From assembly GCA_020723385.1 (NCBI GenBank), contig DYIZ01000030.1:1-47944 (forward strand): a DNA stretch of 47,944 nucleotides, read 5' to 3'. This document shows positions 1 to 8,394 of the stretch, one piece after another (position 1 is the stretch's first letter; the number at the start of each line of letters is the position of its first letter). The notes beneath the pieces are model-generated. The model was not told the DNA's origin, searched no databases, and saw only the letters and a program-made list of their open reading frames with translations. Made by a program: the position numbers and the translations under genes. The stretch comes from Candidatus Aquidulcis sp. (GTDB taxonomy: Bacteria > Chloroflexota > Anaerolineae > Anaerolineales > UBA4823).

Positions 1-81
1 AAATCCTGGCTGCCTTCCGCCGGGTGCGCGACGATATCGCCGATCAAATTCCCGCTCTCTTGAGGGCAACGTCTGAATAAT
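1..81 (+). CDS. 3' end of a probable low-molecular-weight phosphatase / arsenate reductase (ArsC-like)
   Basis: Only the last 25 codons are inside the window; the reading frame begins at base 3 and ends with TAA at 79-81. The tail reads AFRRVRDDIADQI, which resembles the C-terminal helix of LMW protein-tyrosine-phosphatase-type arsenate reductases, where a FRRVRDEI motif is usual. No catalytic residue is visible, so the call rests on the tail alone. It converges on the minus-strand GPP34 gene. Another protein ending in a similar amphipathic helix cannot be excluded. Confidence 0.45.
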
Positions 82-178
82 TGGACTGCTTCTTACCTCT
101 TCCCCCACTCTTATCCTAACAGAAAATGGGAAACCTTCCAGGTCTGGAAGAGCTCCCGCCAAAAACGGAAGAACCTCG

Positions 179-817
179 TTACCGTTTCGGCTGGCAAGCT
201 ACGGCGACAATCTCCTCCAGAGATTCGCTAAGGCCGCTGCCTGCCTCGCTCGCAATCAACTTTTGGAGGCGCTTTCGAGCTGTCTTGCGCTCACCATGCG
301 TGAAAACCAGTTTGACCAGATCGCCATAGTACAGAAAAGCCAGGAGTATCTTTTCAGATAGCTCCGGATCTTGGCCTGCCAGCAGAATTCCCCGCAAACG
401 GTTTTTCAGGCCATATTTGACTGATATATTTCCTCCGGCGTTTTCACCAGATGGGGCCACCAATTGCAGCCGCTTTTTCTTCCGGGTCAGAATCCCCTGC
501 TCTACCAGTTGATGGCCCACTTCGTCGCCAAGCTCCTGATAGGTCAGGGTGTTGATCCAGTATTTCAGCTTCCGCGGCCGGGCTGAGTCGAGAATATCAA
601 ACAGGGCTTTATCCAAAACAGGGTGGCCCATGGGGGTTTGATCGGTAACGACAATCCGCTCATCTGCCAGCTCGATGCGCTTTTCCAAAACCAGCTCTAC
701 CAGAACTGCCCCCGCGAGAGCGGATTCTACATCGTTCGCAATCGATTTGACAATCTCGCCATCCGCTTCATCCAATGCCAGGAGGAACAACGCTTCGAAG
801 GTTTTGATCATATTCAT
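179..817 (-). CDS. GPP34 (GOLPH3-like) family protein
   Basis: A 212-residue soluble protein with the GPP34 pattern: an N-terminal segment ETFEALFLLALDE-like (here KTFEALFLLALDEADGEIV), then LAGAVLVELVLEKRIEL, a middle region with TDQTPMGHPVLD, and a C-terminal helical part with YYGDLVKLVF and many basic residues. Eukaryotic GOLPH3 binds PI4P on Golgi membranes; the bacterial role is unknown, so I infer only a peripheral, lipid-surface-associated protein. Its ATG overlaps the stop of the upstream coiled-coil gene (ATGA). A second ATG two codons in (811) is better spaced from the AAAGG. It is the last gene of the PHO-box-preceded unit. A paralogue lies at 47155-47874 and a decayed third copy near 8.2 kb. 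Confidence 0.8.
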   Translation of the reverse strand: MNMIKTFEALFLLALDEADGEIVKSIANDVESALAGAVLVELVLEKRIELADERIVVTDQTPMGHPVLDKALFDILDSARPRKLKYWINTLTYQELGDEVGHQLVEQGILTRKKKRLQLVAPSGENAGGNISVKYGLKNRLRGILLAGQDPELSEKILLAFLYYGDLVKLVFTHGERKTARKRLQKLIASEAGSGLSESLEEIVAVACQPKR

Positions 818-1563
818 ACCTTTGAGTGTGCGGCCTGTTCTTCGAATTCTCTCAATTGAACCATCTGGGTGCGAATTTTTGCCAGCAGGCCAGGCAGCTC
901 GGTGCGGATGGCTTTCACATCCAGAATTTGCACACGGATGATATCGGTTTGCAGCTCGTCTAGCGCGCTGGACAGGCTAGTGAGCTGCGCATCAGAGCGG
1001 TCGAGCAGTACCGTGATGGCTTGCATATTAGCAATCCGCACCTGCAAAGCCCGGCGGGTTTCCTCATATTCCCTTTTTACCATCGGGTCGGAGGTGGCTG
1101 CGATTTTCTGTTCCACCTGCGCCAGATCATCCGCCGGGTTTCGGTTGGCTTGCGTCACCAGGCGGTGGTTTTCGAGGGCTGTCATCCGCACGCACAAACT
1201 GTAGGCCCGGTCGGTCAATTGCCCGATGGCATCCTGGACAGGTTGCAAGGCGCGCCTTACATTGGGTTTCGCCGAAGTGAGGGCATTGAACACCGCAACC
1301 TGGCTGCGTTCCACACGGTCGAAGCGCTCCTGAAAACGTTTGGTGAGGGAGGTGCGCTGCTGCACGGTGTGACGCAGGCGCAGCGCCGGGTCACGATAGA
1401 CCAGGAGAAACATGATCCCCCATAGCAGGAGACCCAACGGGAAAAAGACCCACCACGAGCAAAGCCCGGCCGCGGCGGCCAGCGCCAACACAGCCAGGTT
1501 GAGCGGATGCAGCAGGGCCGCCACGAAAGGGGATGGAACGGTATCGAAAGGATTGCGAAGCAT
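814..1563 (-). CDS. Membrane-anchored coiled-coil protein of unknown function
   Basis: A 249-residue protein. Residues about 18-58 form two closely spaced hydrophobic segments (LLHPLNLAVLALAAAAGL and WVFFPLGLLLWGIMFLLVY). The rest is charged and helical with heptad-like Leu/Ile/Val spacing (VEQKIAAT, ALDELQTDIIRVQ, LLAKIRTQMVQLREF), pointing to a cytoplasmic coiled coil. I do not recognise the family; it has some general likeness to the all-helical TelA/toxic-anion-resistance type, but no diagnostic motif. The start lies 6 bp after the stop of the SBP-VWA gene and the end overlaps the GPP34 start, so it is translated as part of that operon. It may link the VWA protein outside to GPP34 inside; that is inference. 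Confidence 0.6.
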   Translation of the reverse strand: MLRNPFDTVPSPFVAALLHPLNLAVLALAAAAGLCSWWVFFPLGLLLWGIMFLLVYRDPALRLRHTVQQRTSLTKRFQERFDRVERSQVAVFNALTSAKPNVRRALQPVQDAIGQLTDRAYSLCVRMTALENHRLVTQANRNPADDLAQVEQKIAATSDPMVKREYEETRRALQVRIANMQAITVLLDRSDAQLTSLSSALDELQTDIIRVQILDVKAIRTELPGLLAKIRTQMVQLREFEEQAAHSKV

Positions 1564-1569
1564 AGGCGT

Positions 1570-3237
1570 TTAGAAGAAAGTGGCGATTTCTGAGTAGATT
1601 TTGTTGATGTTCTCCGGCGTGCTGTCGTATTGCTTGCCGCCGGTGGCTTCGGCAATCTGCTTGAGGATGTCTTTATCGGCATCATCACCGAAAGCTATCG
1701 TAAACATCTTGATGGCGTTACCGCCCTCCAGGTTGCCGGTTCCAATGACCGCCAGCACATCGTTCAACGTTTTCTCTGAAGCGGTATCCTGCCCATCTGA
1801 CAGGATCACGATGCTGCGAATGTGTTTGGGATCAGCTTTATCCTGCAATTCCTGATACGCCAGCAGCGTGGCATCATACAGCCGGGTGTTGCCGCTTTCG
1901 ATGATCCCCGAAACGCGCGTTATGGCATCCTGGCGTTTTTCGCTCACCGGGGACAAATCGGTGAGAGTGAGCAGATCGCTGTTAAACGTAATGATCTCGA
2001 TCCGATCACGGTCATCCAGCAAACTGATGAACTGCATCAGGCTACTGCGCGCCGCCGTGATTTTCGAGCCAGCCATGCTGCCCGAAGTATCCACCACCAA
2101 GACCAGATCCACCGGCTTTTTGACCTGTTTCCAGAGCGCCTCGATCGCCGAGATCACCTCGGCCGGGGGAATCTCGAGCACCGTCTTGGGCTGGGCGGGA
2201 TCAACCCCATGTTGGGGATCCAATGGCGAGGTAAGCGGGATAGACGGGTCTGCCGGGCGGAAACCCAGCTCGATGGCTTTGAGCTGCTGAGGCTTATCGA
2301 GCAAGAAAGCCTCGAAATCCTGCGCGGCTGCTTTGTGTTCTGCGGTGACCCAGGGCGCGTTGAGAATGGCATACGGGTGGTTCGACCAGAACGTGCCCTC
2401 TTTAGGGTAGATCGCCGCTACCGGAAGCTGCTGGCTGGTTCCTTCGATGCGCTTGCTTTCCTGCGCAACCACCAGGTTTTCGTACATCACCGCCGCGCTC
2501 AGGTAAGATGGGCCGCGCTCGAACATGCGGTCAGCGAAGAAGCCGGTGCTCACGCCGTAGTGGATGATGCTGCTTTCCACAGCAACCATAAACTGGCTGA
2601 CCTTGGGATCGTTCAGATCGTCCAAGGTCAGGCCGCGCTGCTTGCCTGCGCCGGCGTAGGCCTCGGCAATGATCGAAACAATGCCGCTGTTGCTGTAGCC
2701 AGGATGGGTATGCCCGAACTTGAAGACGCCCCATTCCGGGTACCCATAGGCCGCCCAACCTTCGTCGGAAACCGCCAGCCCGGCGATATCAGCCCAGCCA
2801 AGCTGTTTATCGGGCCATCCCAGAGCGCGCGCCATCGGCTCCCACATCGCAATCACCACCGGGCTGAGCACCAAATCCTTGGGATTGTCCGCGACAAGAT
2901 CATCAGAATGGGTTTTGCGCCACTCGGCGTTCGCTACCGGCACGTATACGGAGGATGCCGGACTCCACACAGTCGGCTGCATGGTTCCGCCGATGATCGC
3001 ATCCACCGATTCGATAGACCCCATGGGGGTCGCTTCGACCACGATGGTCGAACCCTCGGCGGTCTTGTGATTGGCCGCATTGTATTCCGCCACCAGCGGC
3101 TCGAGCCAGGCCTGCTTTTCCGAGCCATACACGATACTGACTGTGATCTTCTTGCCAAGCGAAATGCCGCCCTGGCAGGCTGAAATAAGCAGTGAAAAAG
3201 TCATCATTACGGCTAATGTAACCTGTAAGCGTTTCAT
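1570..3237 (-). CDS. Lipoprotein: extracellular substrate-binding domain fused to a VWA domain
   Basis: A 555-residue protein. It starts with a lipoprotein signal (MKRLQVTLAVMMTFSLLISAC; lipid-acceptor Cys21). Residues about 30-340 form a periplasmic binding domain (VSIVYGSEKQAWLEPLV, WSPASSVYVP, GYPEWGVFKFGHTHP, WSNHPYAILNAPWVT). Residues about 375-555 form a VWA domain with an intact MIDAS start D383-T-S385-G-S387 and a later SDGQDTAS. It should be a cell-surface protein that binds a ligand through one domain and a metal-dependent partner through the other. No ABC permease or ATPase gene is nearby. It follows the paralogous binding protein (3298-4506) by 60 bp and is followed by the coiled-coil gene after 6 bp. 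The binding domain resembles the SBP_bac_11 group; the ligand is unknown. Confidence 0.85.
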   Translation of the reverse strand: MKRLQVTLAVMMTFSLLISACQGGISLGKKITVSIVYGSEKQAWLEPLVAEYNAANHKTAEGSTIVVEATPMGSIESVDAIIGGTMQPTVWSPASSVYVPVANAEWRKTHSDDLVADNPKDLVLSPVVIAMWEPMARALGWPDKQLGWADIAGLAVSDEGWAAYGYPEWGVFKFGHTHPGYSNSGIVSIIAEAYAGAGKQRGLTLDDLNDPKVSQFMVAVESSIIHYGVSTGFFADRMFERGPSYLSAAVMYENLVVAQESKRIEGTSQQLPVAAIYPKEGTFWSNHPYAILNAPWVTAEHKAAAQDFEAFLLDKPQQLKAIELGFRPADPSIPLTSPLDPQHGVDPAQPKTVLEIPPAEVISAIEALWKQVKKPVDLVLVVDTSGSMAGSKITAARSSLMQFISLLDDRDRIEIITFNSDLLTLTDLSPVSEKRQDAITRVSGIIESGNTRLYDATLLAYQELQDKADPKHIRSIVILSDGQDTASEKTLNDVLAVIGTGNLEGGNAIKMFTIAFGDDADKDILKQIAEATGGKQYDSTPENINKIYSEIATFF

Positions 3238-3297
3238 GCTCTATCTCTCCTAAATTCCAGCAGCCTGAGTGCCGCTATTTGTGACCCGCTGTGCTTG

Positions 3298-4506
3298 TTA
3301 TCGCTGCACGTTACGCGACCAAAATTCGAGCAGTGTGTTGAGCACATTGCCGGACGGGACCTCCACCGTGGGTAAGCCCGAAAGATCAGCCTGGAAACCA
3401 TTGGCGGTATACCGCTCGAATGGGCTGCCGGGTTGAGTCAAGACAACGGATGGATCCACCGGGCGAAAACCGTATTTCATCAAAGCAATTTCCTGCACCG
3501 GCTTGCTGGACAAATAGTCAATGAACAGATTGGATGCCTCGGCTTTTTCGGGCGTCACCCAGTCGGCGTTGAGCACGCAGAATGGATGGTCGCTCCAAAC
3601 GGTGGCGGGCGGGTAATACACGCGCAGCTCGCCGTAACGTCCCACGGCATTCTCGGCTTGCTCGATGGCTGTCGCTTCGTAGACAGCCACCATATCGAAG
3701 GTGCTCGGGCCGTAGGCAACCATCTTCTGCATGAGCGGGCCAGTGCTTTGCTCGAACTGGGTGATGGTACTCTCGAAATCCAGGAACCACTGTTGGTAGG
3801 CTGTATCCGAAAGGATGTCGGCAGAAGTCAACCCGCTGGTTTTTCCAATGTAGTTGTAGGTCATCAACAGGATGGTCATGAACCCACTGTTCGATTTCAA
3901 TGGGTCGGTGTGACCGAACTTGAGATAGCCCCATTCAGGATGACCGTAGGAATTCCAACCCTGCGGATTGAGGACAGCTTCTTGAAGCCGGGTCCACATG
4001 TGGCTGTTTGGATTGCCCCCCCATAACACATCGGCGCGCTCTTGCCAGGCTACGACCACCAATGGGGTGGTTACGATCGAGCGGCAGGATTGCCTGTCAG
4101 CCAGGTTGACCACCGGAACCGGGAATTTCCCGGCCGATTGATCTTGCAGGATGGCGATTTGCAGTGAGCTAGCCGGGCTGATCACGTCGGGTTTACGCGT
4201 CCCGTCGAGTACGGACAAATAAATCTCGCGCGAGCCCATCTTTTCCAGCGTCACCTGCACCGGGCGGCCATTGACACGGGCATCCGACTTTTCGAAATCG
4301 GCGATGACTTCGTTGAGCCAGGCTTCTTTTTCAGTGGAATACAACACCGAGATTTCGATCGGTTTTGGCTTGGGCAGGATCCAATCGCGCAGGGGCGCAT
4401 AGAAGGTCTGGCGCAGCGCAGGGGAAATCAACGCCACGACAAAGATGACCAGAACAGTGAAACTGTAGAGGATGAAAATGGCCCAATTGGCCCGAGGGGT
4501 GTGCAT
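3298..4506 (-). CDS. Membrane-anchored extracellular substrate-binding protein (paralogue of the SBP-VWA lipoprotein)
   Basis: A 402-residue protein with an uncleaved-looking N-terminal membrane segment (WAIFILYSFTVLVIFVVALI, about residues 8-27) and no lipobox. The rest aligns by eye over its whole length with the binding half of the downstream gene: VLYSTEKEAWLNEVIADFE, SPASSLQIAI, GHPEWGYLKFGHTDP, WSDHPFCVLNADWVTPE and KYGFRPVDPSVVL. It has no VWA domain. It is the first gene of the operon running 4506 to 179. A perfect TATAAT (4555-4560) and four 11-bp-spaced PHO-type repeats (4597-4634) lie upstream. A ribosome-binding site is not obvious. The ligand is unknown; phosphate or another oxyanion is an inference from the promoter. 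Confidence 0.8.
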   Translation of the reverse strand: MHTPRANWAIFILYSFTVLVIFVVALISPALRQTFYAPLRDWILPKPKPIEISVLYSTEKEAWLNEVIADFEKSDARVNGRPVQVTLEKMGSREIYLSVLDGTRKPDVISPASSLQIAILQDQSAGKFPVPVVNLADRQSCRSIVTTPLVVVAWQERADVLWGGNPNSHMWTRLQEAVLNPQGWNSYGHPEWGYLKFGHTDPLKSNSGFMTILLMTYNYIGKTSGLTSADILSDTAYQQWFLDFESTITQFEQSTGPLMQKMVAYGPSTFDMVAVYEATAIEQAENAVGRYGELRVYYPPATVWSDHPFCVLNADWVTPEKAEASNLFIDYLSSKPVQEIALMKYGFRPVDPSVVLTQPGSPFERYTANGFQADLSGLPTVEVPSGNVLNTLLEFWSRNVQR

Positions 4507-4554
4507 AATGGGACGTTTGCCGCCAGTTGGAAGATGGGATGAATTCTCTAAAAG

Positions 4555-4634
4555 ATTATATCTTTCATTGTTTGCCCACAGACACGGCGCACAAACGTTT
4601 ACAAAACCTTATCCAAACGTTAAACATTCATTAA
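4555..4634 (-). promoter_or_regulatory. Probable PHO box and -10 element ahead of the SBP/SBP-VWA/GPP34 operon
   Basis: Read on the minus strand, four pentamers sit exactly 11 bp apart: TTAAT (4634-4630), TTAAC (4623-4619), ATAAG (4612-4608) and TAAAC (4601-4597). An 11-bp period of TTAAC-like units is the pattern bound by PhoB/PhoP dimers. A perfect TATAAT lies at 4560-4555, about 36 bp beyond the last repeat, with no good -35. The first two repeats are strong and the last two weaker. Transcription would start about 40 bp before the ATG at 4506. Confidence 0.55.
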
Positions 4635-4653
4635 CCTGTTTCGAATAAGGAGG

Positions 4654-4706
4654 CCAAATTTTGGGGTATGCGGGCGGCTCCGCCGCCCGCATACCCCAAA
4701 ATTTGG
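4654..4706. repeat. Perfect inverted repeat, 25-bp arms with a 3-nt loop
   Basis: The arms 4654-4678 and 4682-4706 are exact reverse complements around TCC. The outer half is AT-rich (CCAAATTTTGGGGTA) and the inner half GC-rich (TGCGGGCGGC). It lies 80 bp after the stop of the PstS-like gene and 20 bp before the PHO box of the next unit. It could end transcription of the upstream unit, but no T-run follows on the minus strand, so it may instead be a mobile palindromic (REP/MITE-like) unit. Confidence 0.75.
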
Positions 4707-4785
4707 TTACTCTTCACGTCGAACCTGGAAGGGCAAAGATTCGCTTGGGAAGTTTGTGTGTTGTGATAAAAAACCTTTTCCGTCA

Positions 4786-5613
4786 TTATTTGACCGGCGC
4801 CCAACCAAATTCCTCGACCAGTTTTTGACCCTCTGCACTGAGAGTGAAATTGATGAAATCGTTGGCGAGCGGCTGAGAGAGCGGGCCGGTGAGCAACAGC
4901 AGCGGGCGGGTGAGCGGGTAGGTTTTTTGGGCCGCGGCAACCTCGGAGGGGGCAACCCCGTTGATCTGAATGGCTTTAACCGAAGGCTCCAGGTTGCCAA
5001 AGCCCACATAGCCGATCGCGGCGACATCGCTGCTGACCAGAGCCGCCATGTCGCCAGCCGTCACGGTGGTGCGCAGGCCGGGAGCTGTCGGTTCCTGCTT
5101 TTCGAGGACAAGCTCGTCGAAAGCGCCGCGCGTCCCCGAGCTTTTTTCGCGCGCCACTGGAATAATCGTCTCATCAGGGCCGCCGACATCCTTCCAGTTC
5201 GTGATCTTGCCCATGTAAATGTCAGCGAGTTGTTCGATAGTCAGGTTTTCCACCAGGTTGTCGGGATGCACCACAATCGCAATCACATCGGTGGCGATTT
5301 GGAATTGATTGATCCCCTGGGCTTCCTCCGCACTCAAAGCCCGCGAAGCCATCCCAATGTCCACCGAACCATCATGGACCGCCTGAATCCCAACCACAGA
5401 GCCGCCGGCGGCGATATCGAGCGTCACCTGTGGGTTTGCCTCCTGGAATGTATCGCCGATTTTAGCGATGAGCGGTTGGAGGGTCGTGCTCCCGGCGAAA
5501 GTCAGCTTCCCGATCAACGGCGTCACTGTCGGGGGCTGAGTGGTAACCGGTTGGCGCTGGCAGGCTTCGAGGGCCAGCAAAGCGATCAAAAAAAAACCGA
5601 TCAACTTTTTCAT
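4786..5613 (-). CDS. PstS-like phosphate-binding lipoprotein
   Basis: A 275-residue protein of the PstS family, the extracellular phosphate-binding component of Pst uptake. A lipoprotein signal MKKLIGFFLIALLALEAC gives lipidated Cys18. Family motifs follow: AGSTTLQPLIAKIG, the IAAGGSVVGIQAV loop, VDIGMASRALSAEEAQG, YMGKITNWKDVGG, and the phosphate-contact loop REKSSGTRGAFDELVL. The length is normal. Its start overlaps the stop of the upstream histidine kinase (ATGA), so sensor and binding protein are translated together. No pstCAB genes are in the window, so it may act as a stand-alone sensor partner or serve a transporter encoded elsewhere. Confidence 0.85.
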   Translation of the reverse strand: MKKLIGFFLIALLALEACQRQPVTTQPPTVTPLIGKLTFAGSTTLQPLIAKIGDTFQEANPQVTLDIAAGGSVVGIQAVHDGSVDIGMASRALSAEEAQGINQFQIATDVIAIVVHPDNLVENLTIEQLADIYMGKITNWKDVGGPDETIIPVAREKSSGTRGAFDELVLEKQEPTAPGLRTTVTAGDMAALVSSDVAAIGYVGFGNLEPSVKAIQINGVAPSEVAAAQKTYPLTRPLLLLTGPLSQPLANDFINFTLSAEGQKLVEEFGWAPVK

Positions 5614-7910
5614 TGAGTTACCTCCGGTGCATGAGTTGTCTTTTCATTGCTTGTTTGTTTGATGGGCAGGACGAATGAGAAGGTCGAGCCGGCTCCGAGG
5701 GTGCTTTCAGCCCAAATTTTTCCGCCGTGCAGCTCGATGAGATAGCGGGCAATGCTCAACCCCAGGCCAGTGCCGTCATACCGGCGGCTGGAGGAGCCAT
5801 CTACCTGCGAAAATGGACGGAAGAGTTTATCTATATCATCGGGAGCAATCCCTATGCCGGTATCCTTGATGTTGATGACCACCCATTGAGGGTTATAGAT
5901 CGCCGAGATCGAAACACATCCCGAACGAGTGAACTTGACTGCATTCGACAGCAGGTTGCGCAGCACCTGGCGCAGGCGCGCCACATCGCCTTGAATTGAA
6001 GGCATGTGAGTGGATATGTCAAGCTCCAACCGGATGGGTTTGTCGCCGATCCATTCCTCGATCTGCCCGGTCATCCCAATGATCTCGCGGCGCAGATCAA
6101 CCGGCTGAATATTGAGCGACATTTGCCCGGCTTCGATGCGCGAAAAATCCAAGATGTCGTCAATCATACTCAATAGATTCTGACCGCTTTCATAGATCGC
6201 GTTCAGATCGCGCCCTTGAACTTCATTCAATGGGCCATCCAAGCCCTTGATGAGCACCTTTGAAAAGCCGATGATCGCGTTGAGCGGGGTGCGCAGCTCG
6301 TGCGTCACCGTGGAAAGGAATTGGGATTTCAGGTGATCAATCTCGGCCAAGCGGCTGGCGATCTCGCGCTGCTGGCGGAATAATTGGGCATTCTGTATTG
6401 CCACTGCGACCTGCGCCGAAAGGGTTGTAAATGTTTCGAGCAGATCGGTTGTAAAGACCTGGGTTGATGCAGCCTGGATATCGAGTGCGCCGATGACGTT
6501 GCCAGCGTGTACGAGAGGGAAAACTGCTTCGGCGCGGGTATTGGGAAGCATCGGATGAGGCAGGTAAGTCTTCGATAGGCTTATATCCTGGGTGATGATC
6601 GCCTGCCCAGTTTGAATGGTGTTGGTGACATGCGAAACCCGGTTGAGCGGCAAAGAAAGATAGGTGTTGTCATCGAAGATATCGCCCACCTGGCCGGTGG
6701 CGGCGCGTAAGACCGCCGAGGATTTGTCTGGCTCGACGATGAAAACTCCCGCAAAATAAAAGCCGAACTGTTGGCAGATCATATCTACCGTGGTTTGCAG
6801 AACCGTTTCCATCTCCAGGCTGGAGTTGGCAGTGCGTGCGACCGCCGATGCAGCCGCCAGTTGCAGCGTGCGCGCGGCGACTTTTTGTTCCAGGCTGTGT
6901 GTCAGGTCACGCAGCTCGATCAACATGCTGCTGAAAGCAGTCGTGAGCTGCCCAATCTCGTCGTCAACCCCAATATTCAACAGAGATTTTGGCGAATTGA
7001 CCGGTTGGATAACGTCGAATTCATGGTAGATAGCAACCGCCTGGGCAATACGCGCCAACTCGCGGATGGGTTCAATCATGGCAGGGGTGATCCGGCTGGC
7101 AAGCGCCAACAGCAACCCGGTGGTCAGCAGCGAGCTGGCAATCATCACCAGCAGACCTGTCTGGGTCACTTGGGTGATTTCGGCAGTCCGCCGCCGTACA
7201 ACCAGTGAGGCCATGGAATCTCCCAGTTGAAGAGGCCGCTCGCGGCTGATGGCAGCCTTCTCGTCAAGTACATCTCCGGCTGGCAGGCTGCTCTCCTCGA
7301 TATTTGCGAAGCGAACGAACAAATCGGCAACCAATCTTTGATCCGAGGCGATGCGCGCCAGCTCGCTCCCCAGGTCAATGCCTGTGATGATCACGCCGCC
7401 CCCGTTTGGAATCGAGCTTCGGGAAAGCAGCAATAGATTTCCGTCAACAGCTACCACGGTTGTGGTGTTGGTTGGGATTTTGTCGAGCAGCGATGAGACG
7501 CGATACAACTCAGCCAACACCAGGTTTGCCCAGGCCTCCCCGGATGGGCTGTAAACCTGGATGAGGTCCAACTGGAACCGGCTGCGTACCAGCACAGCCC
7601 GTTTGTCAATCACGGCCAGGTTAGCCTCAGTCTTAGATTGAAGGGCCTGGATCAAATCGGGGTCGGCAGCCAGGATGCCAGCAGCGCTGCGCACGATATC
7701 CACACGCCCGGCAAGCGACTGGCTGATCTGGATTTGATCCTGCTCGATTTGTTGATTCAGAAGCTGATTCCGGGTTAGCAATGTCCCCAACCCGAAAGCA
7801 AGTGTGCTGGTCAGCAGCGAGGCCAGCATCAGCACTGTAATTGGAAACAATAATTTCGCATTGAGCGAGCGGAGTCTCAGGCGGTTCTTGAGGGATGAAA
7901 GGAAAGACAT
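5610..7910 (-). CDS. Membrane sensor histidine kinase (extracytoplasmic sensor, HAMP, GAF, HisKA, HATPase)
   Basis: A 766-residue kinase. A first membrane helix (about residues 17-45) and a second (about 250-270) enclose an extracytoplasmic sensor region of about 200 residues. HAMP (PIRELARIAQAVA) and a linker follow, then a GAF domain beginning near SSLEMETVLQTTVDMICQQF. The HisKA box THELRTPLNAIIGF carries phospho-acceptor His537. The catalytic domain has N-box NLLSNAVKF, G1 DTGIGIAPDD and G2 GTGLGLSIARYL. The length is normal for a hybrid-free GAF kinase. No response regulator is adjacent. The coupled downstream PstS-like gene and the four-repeat PHO box upstream suggest a PhoR-type role, but the ligand and partner are not shown by the sequence. 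Confidence 0.85.
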   Translation of the reverse strand: MSFLSSLKNRLRLRSLNAKLLFPITVLMLASLLTSTLAFGLGTLLTRNQLLNQQIEQDQIQISQSLAGRVDIVRSAAGILAADPDLIQALQSKTEANLAVIDKRAVLVRSRFQLDLIQVYSPSGEAWANLVLAELYRVSSLLDKIPTNTTTVVAVDGNLLLLSRSSIPNGGGVIITGIDLGSELARIASDQRLVADLFVRFANIEESSLPAGDVLDEKAAISRERPLQLGDSMASLVVRRRTAEITQVTQTGLLVMIASSLLTTGLLLALASRITPAMIEPIRELARIAQAVAIYHEFDVIQPVNSPKSLLNIGVDDEIGQLTTAFSSMLIELRDLTHSLEQKVAARTLQLAAASAVARTANSSLEMETVLQTTVDMICQQFGFYFAGVFIVEPDKSSAVLRAATGQVGDIFDDNTYLSLPLNRVSHVTNTIQTGQAIITQDISLSKTYLPHPMLPNTRAEAVFPLVHAGNVIGALDIQAASTQVFTTDLLETFTTLSAQVAVAIQNAQLFRQQREIASRLAEIDHLKSQFLSTVTHELRTPLNAIIGFSKVLIKGLDGPLNEVQGRDLNAIYESGQNLLSMIDDILDFSRIEAGQMSLNIQPVDLRREIIGMTGQIEEWIGDKPIRLELDISTHMPSIQGDVARLRQVLRNLLSNAVKFTRSGCVSISAIYNPQWVVINIKDTGIGIAPDDIDKLFRPFSQVDGSSSRRYDGTGLGLSIARYLIELHGGKIWAESTLGAGSTFSFVLPIKQTSNEKTTHAPEVTQ

Positions 7911-8058
7911 AAGGTCAACGGTTCAGTGTGTGTTTTACCGCCATCAGGCAGAGAAAAACGTGGAGGATTCAACAAAAGCCGGTTTTTCCGGATTCGATCT
8001 GAAGAACATCCAGATTTTGTAGTGTGACTAAGGCTTCACTCATCAACCACCCAAGAAT

Positions 8059-8118
8059 ATCTTATCAACACCCGAAATGGGTTAACAGCCAGTTAAGCTC
8101 TGGTAAAGGGTGTGTTAA
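8059..8118 (-). promoter_or_regulatory. Probable PHO box and -10 element of the histidine kinase/PstS unit
   Basis: On the minus strand the pentamers TTAAC (8118-8114), TTTAC (8107-8103), TTAAC (8096-8092) and TTAAC (8085-8081) repeat at exactly 11 bp. This is the cleaner of the two such arrays in the window. A TAAGAT hexamer at 8064-8059 lies 16 bp after the last repeat, a usual distance for a PhoB-type activator replacing the -35. The leader to the kinase ATG (7910) would be about 140 nt. Confidence 0.65.
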
Positions 8119-8146
8119 TCCTCGTCTGCATCCAATTTTTGGGGAT

Positions 8147-8240
8147 GTTTCCAGACTATCTTGCGTTTACCACACATGAAGACCAGTTTGAATGAATCAC
8201 TGTAGTACAGGGCAAGGATTTATTATTTCACCTAACCTGA
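8147..8240 (-). pseudogene. Decayed GPP34 gene remnant
   Basis: Bases 8147-8210 align without gaps to the region of the GPP34 gene at about 280-343 that encodes the YYGDLVKLVFTHGERK stretch. By hand count 45 of 64 bases match, and most differences are transitions. The frame is lost through stops and small indels. This is the only recognisable part. The rest of 8240-8394 shows nothing I can assign. Confidence 0.45.
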
Positions 8241-8394
8241 GTGATGACAGGCTGCGTCAGGTGGAATACCCTCGACGCCAAGCGAAAATAGCGAAGATGA
8301 TCACTGGTTTGGATCCATTACACAATCGGCCATCGTACCACTCGGAGACCAAGATGAATTCTGATTGGACGATCGAGTAATAATCTACGTTCTT

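Noticed and set aside
1822-3183. 453-codon open frame on the plus strand
   Set aside because: It is a mirror of the SBP-VWA gene, with Arg/His-rich, low-complexity translation and no known motif.
4756-5616. 286-codon plus-strand frame
   Set aside because: Antisense to the PstS-like gene, which has a lipoprotein signal and all family motifs.
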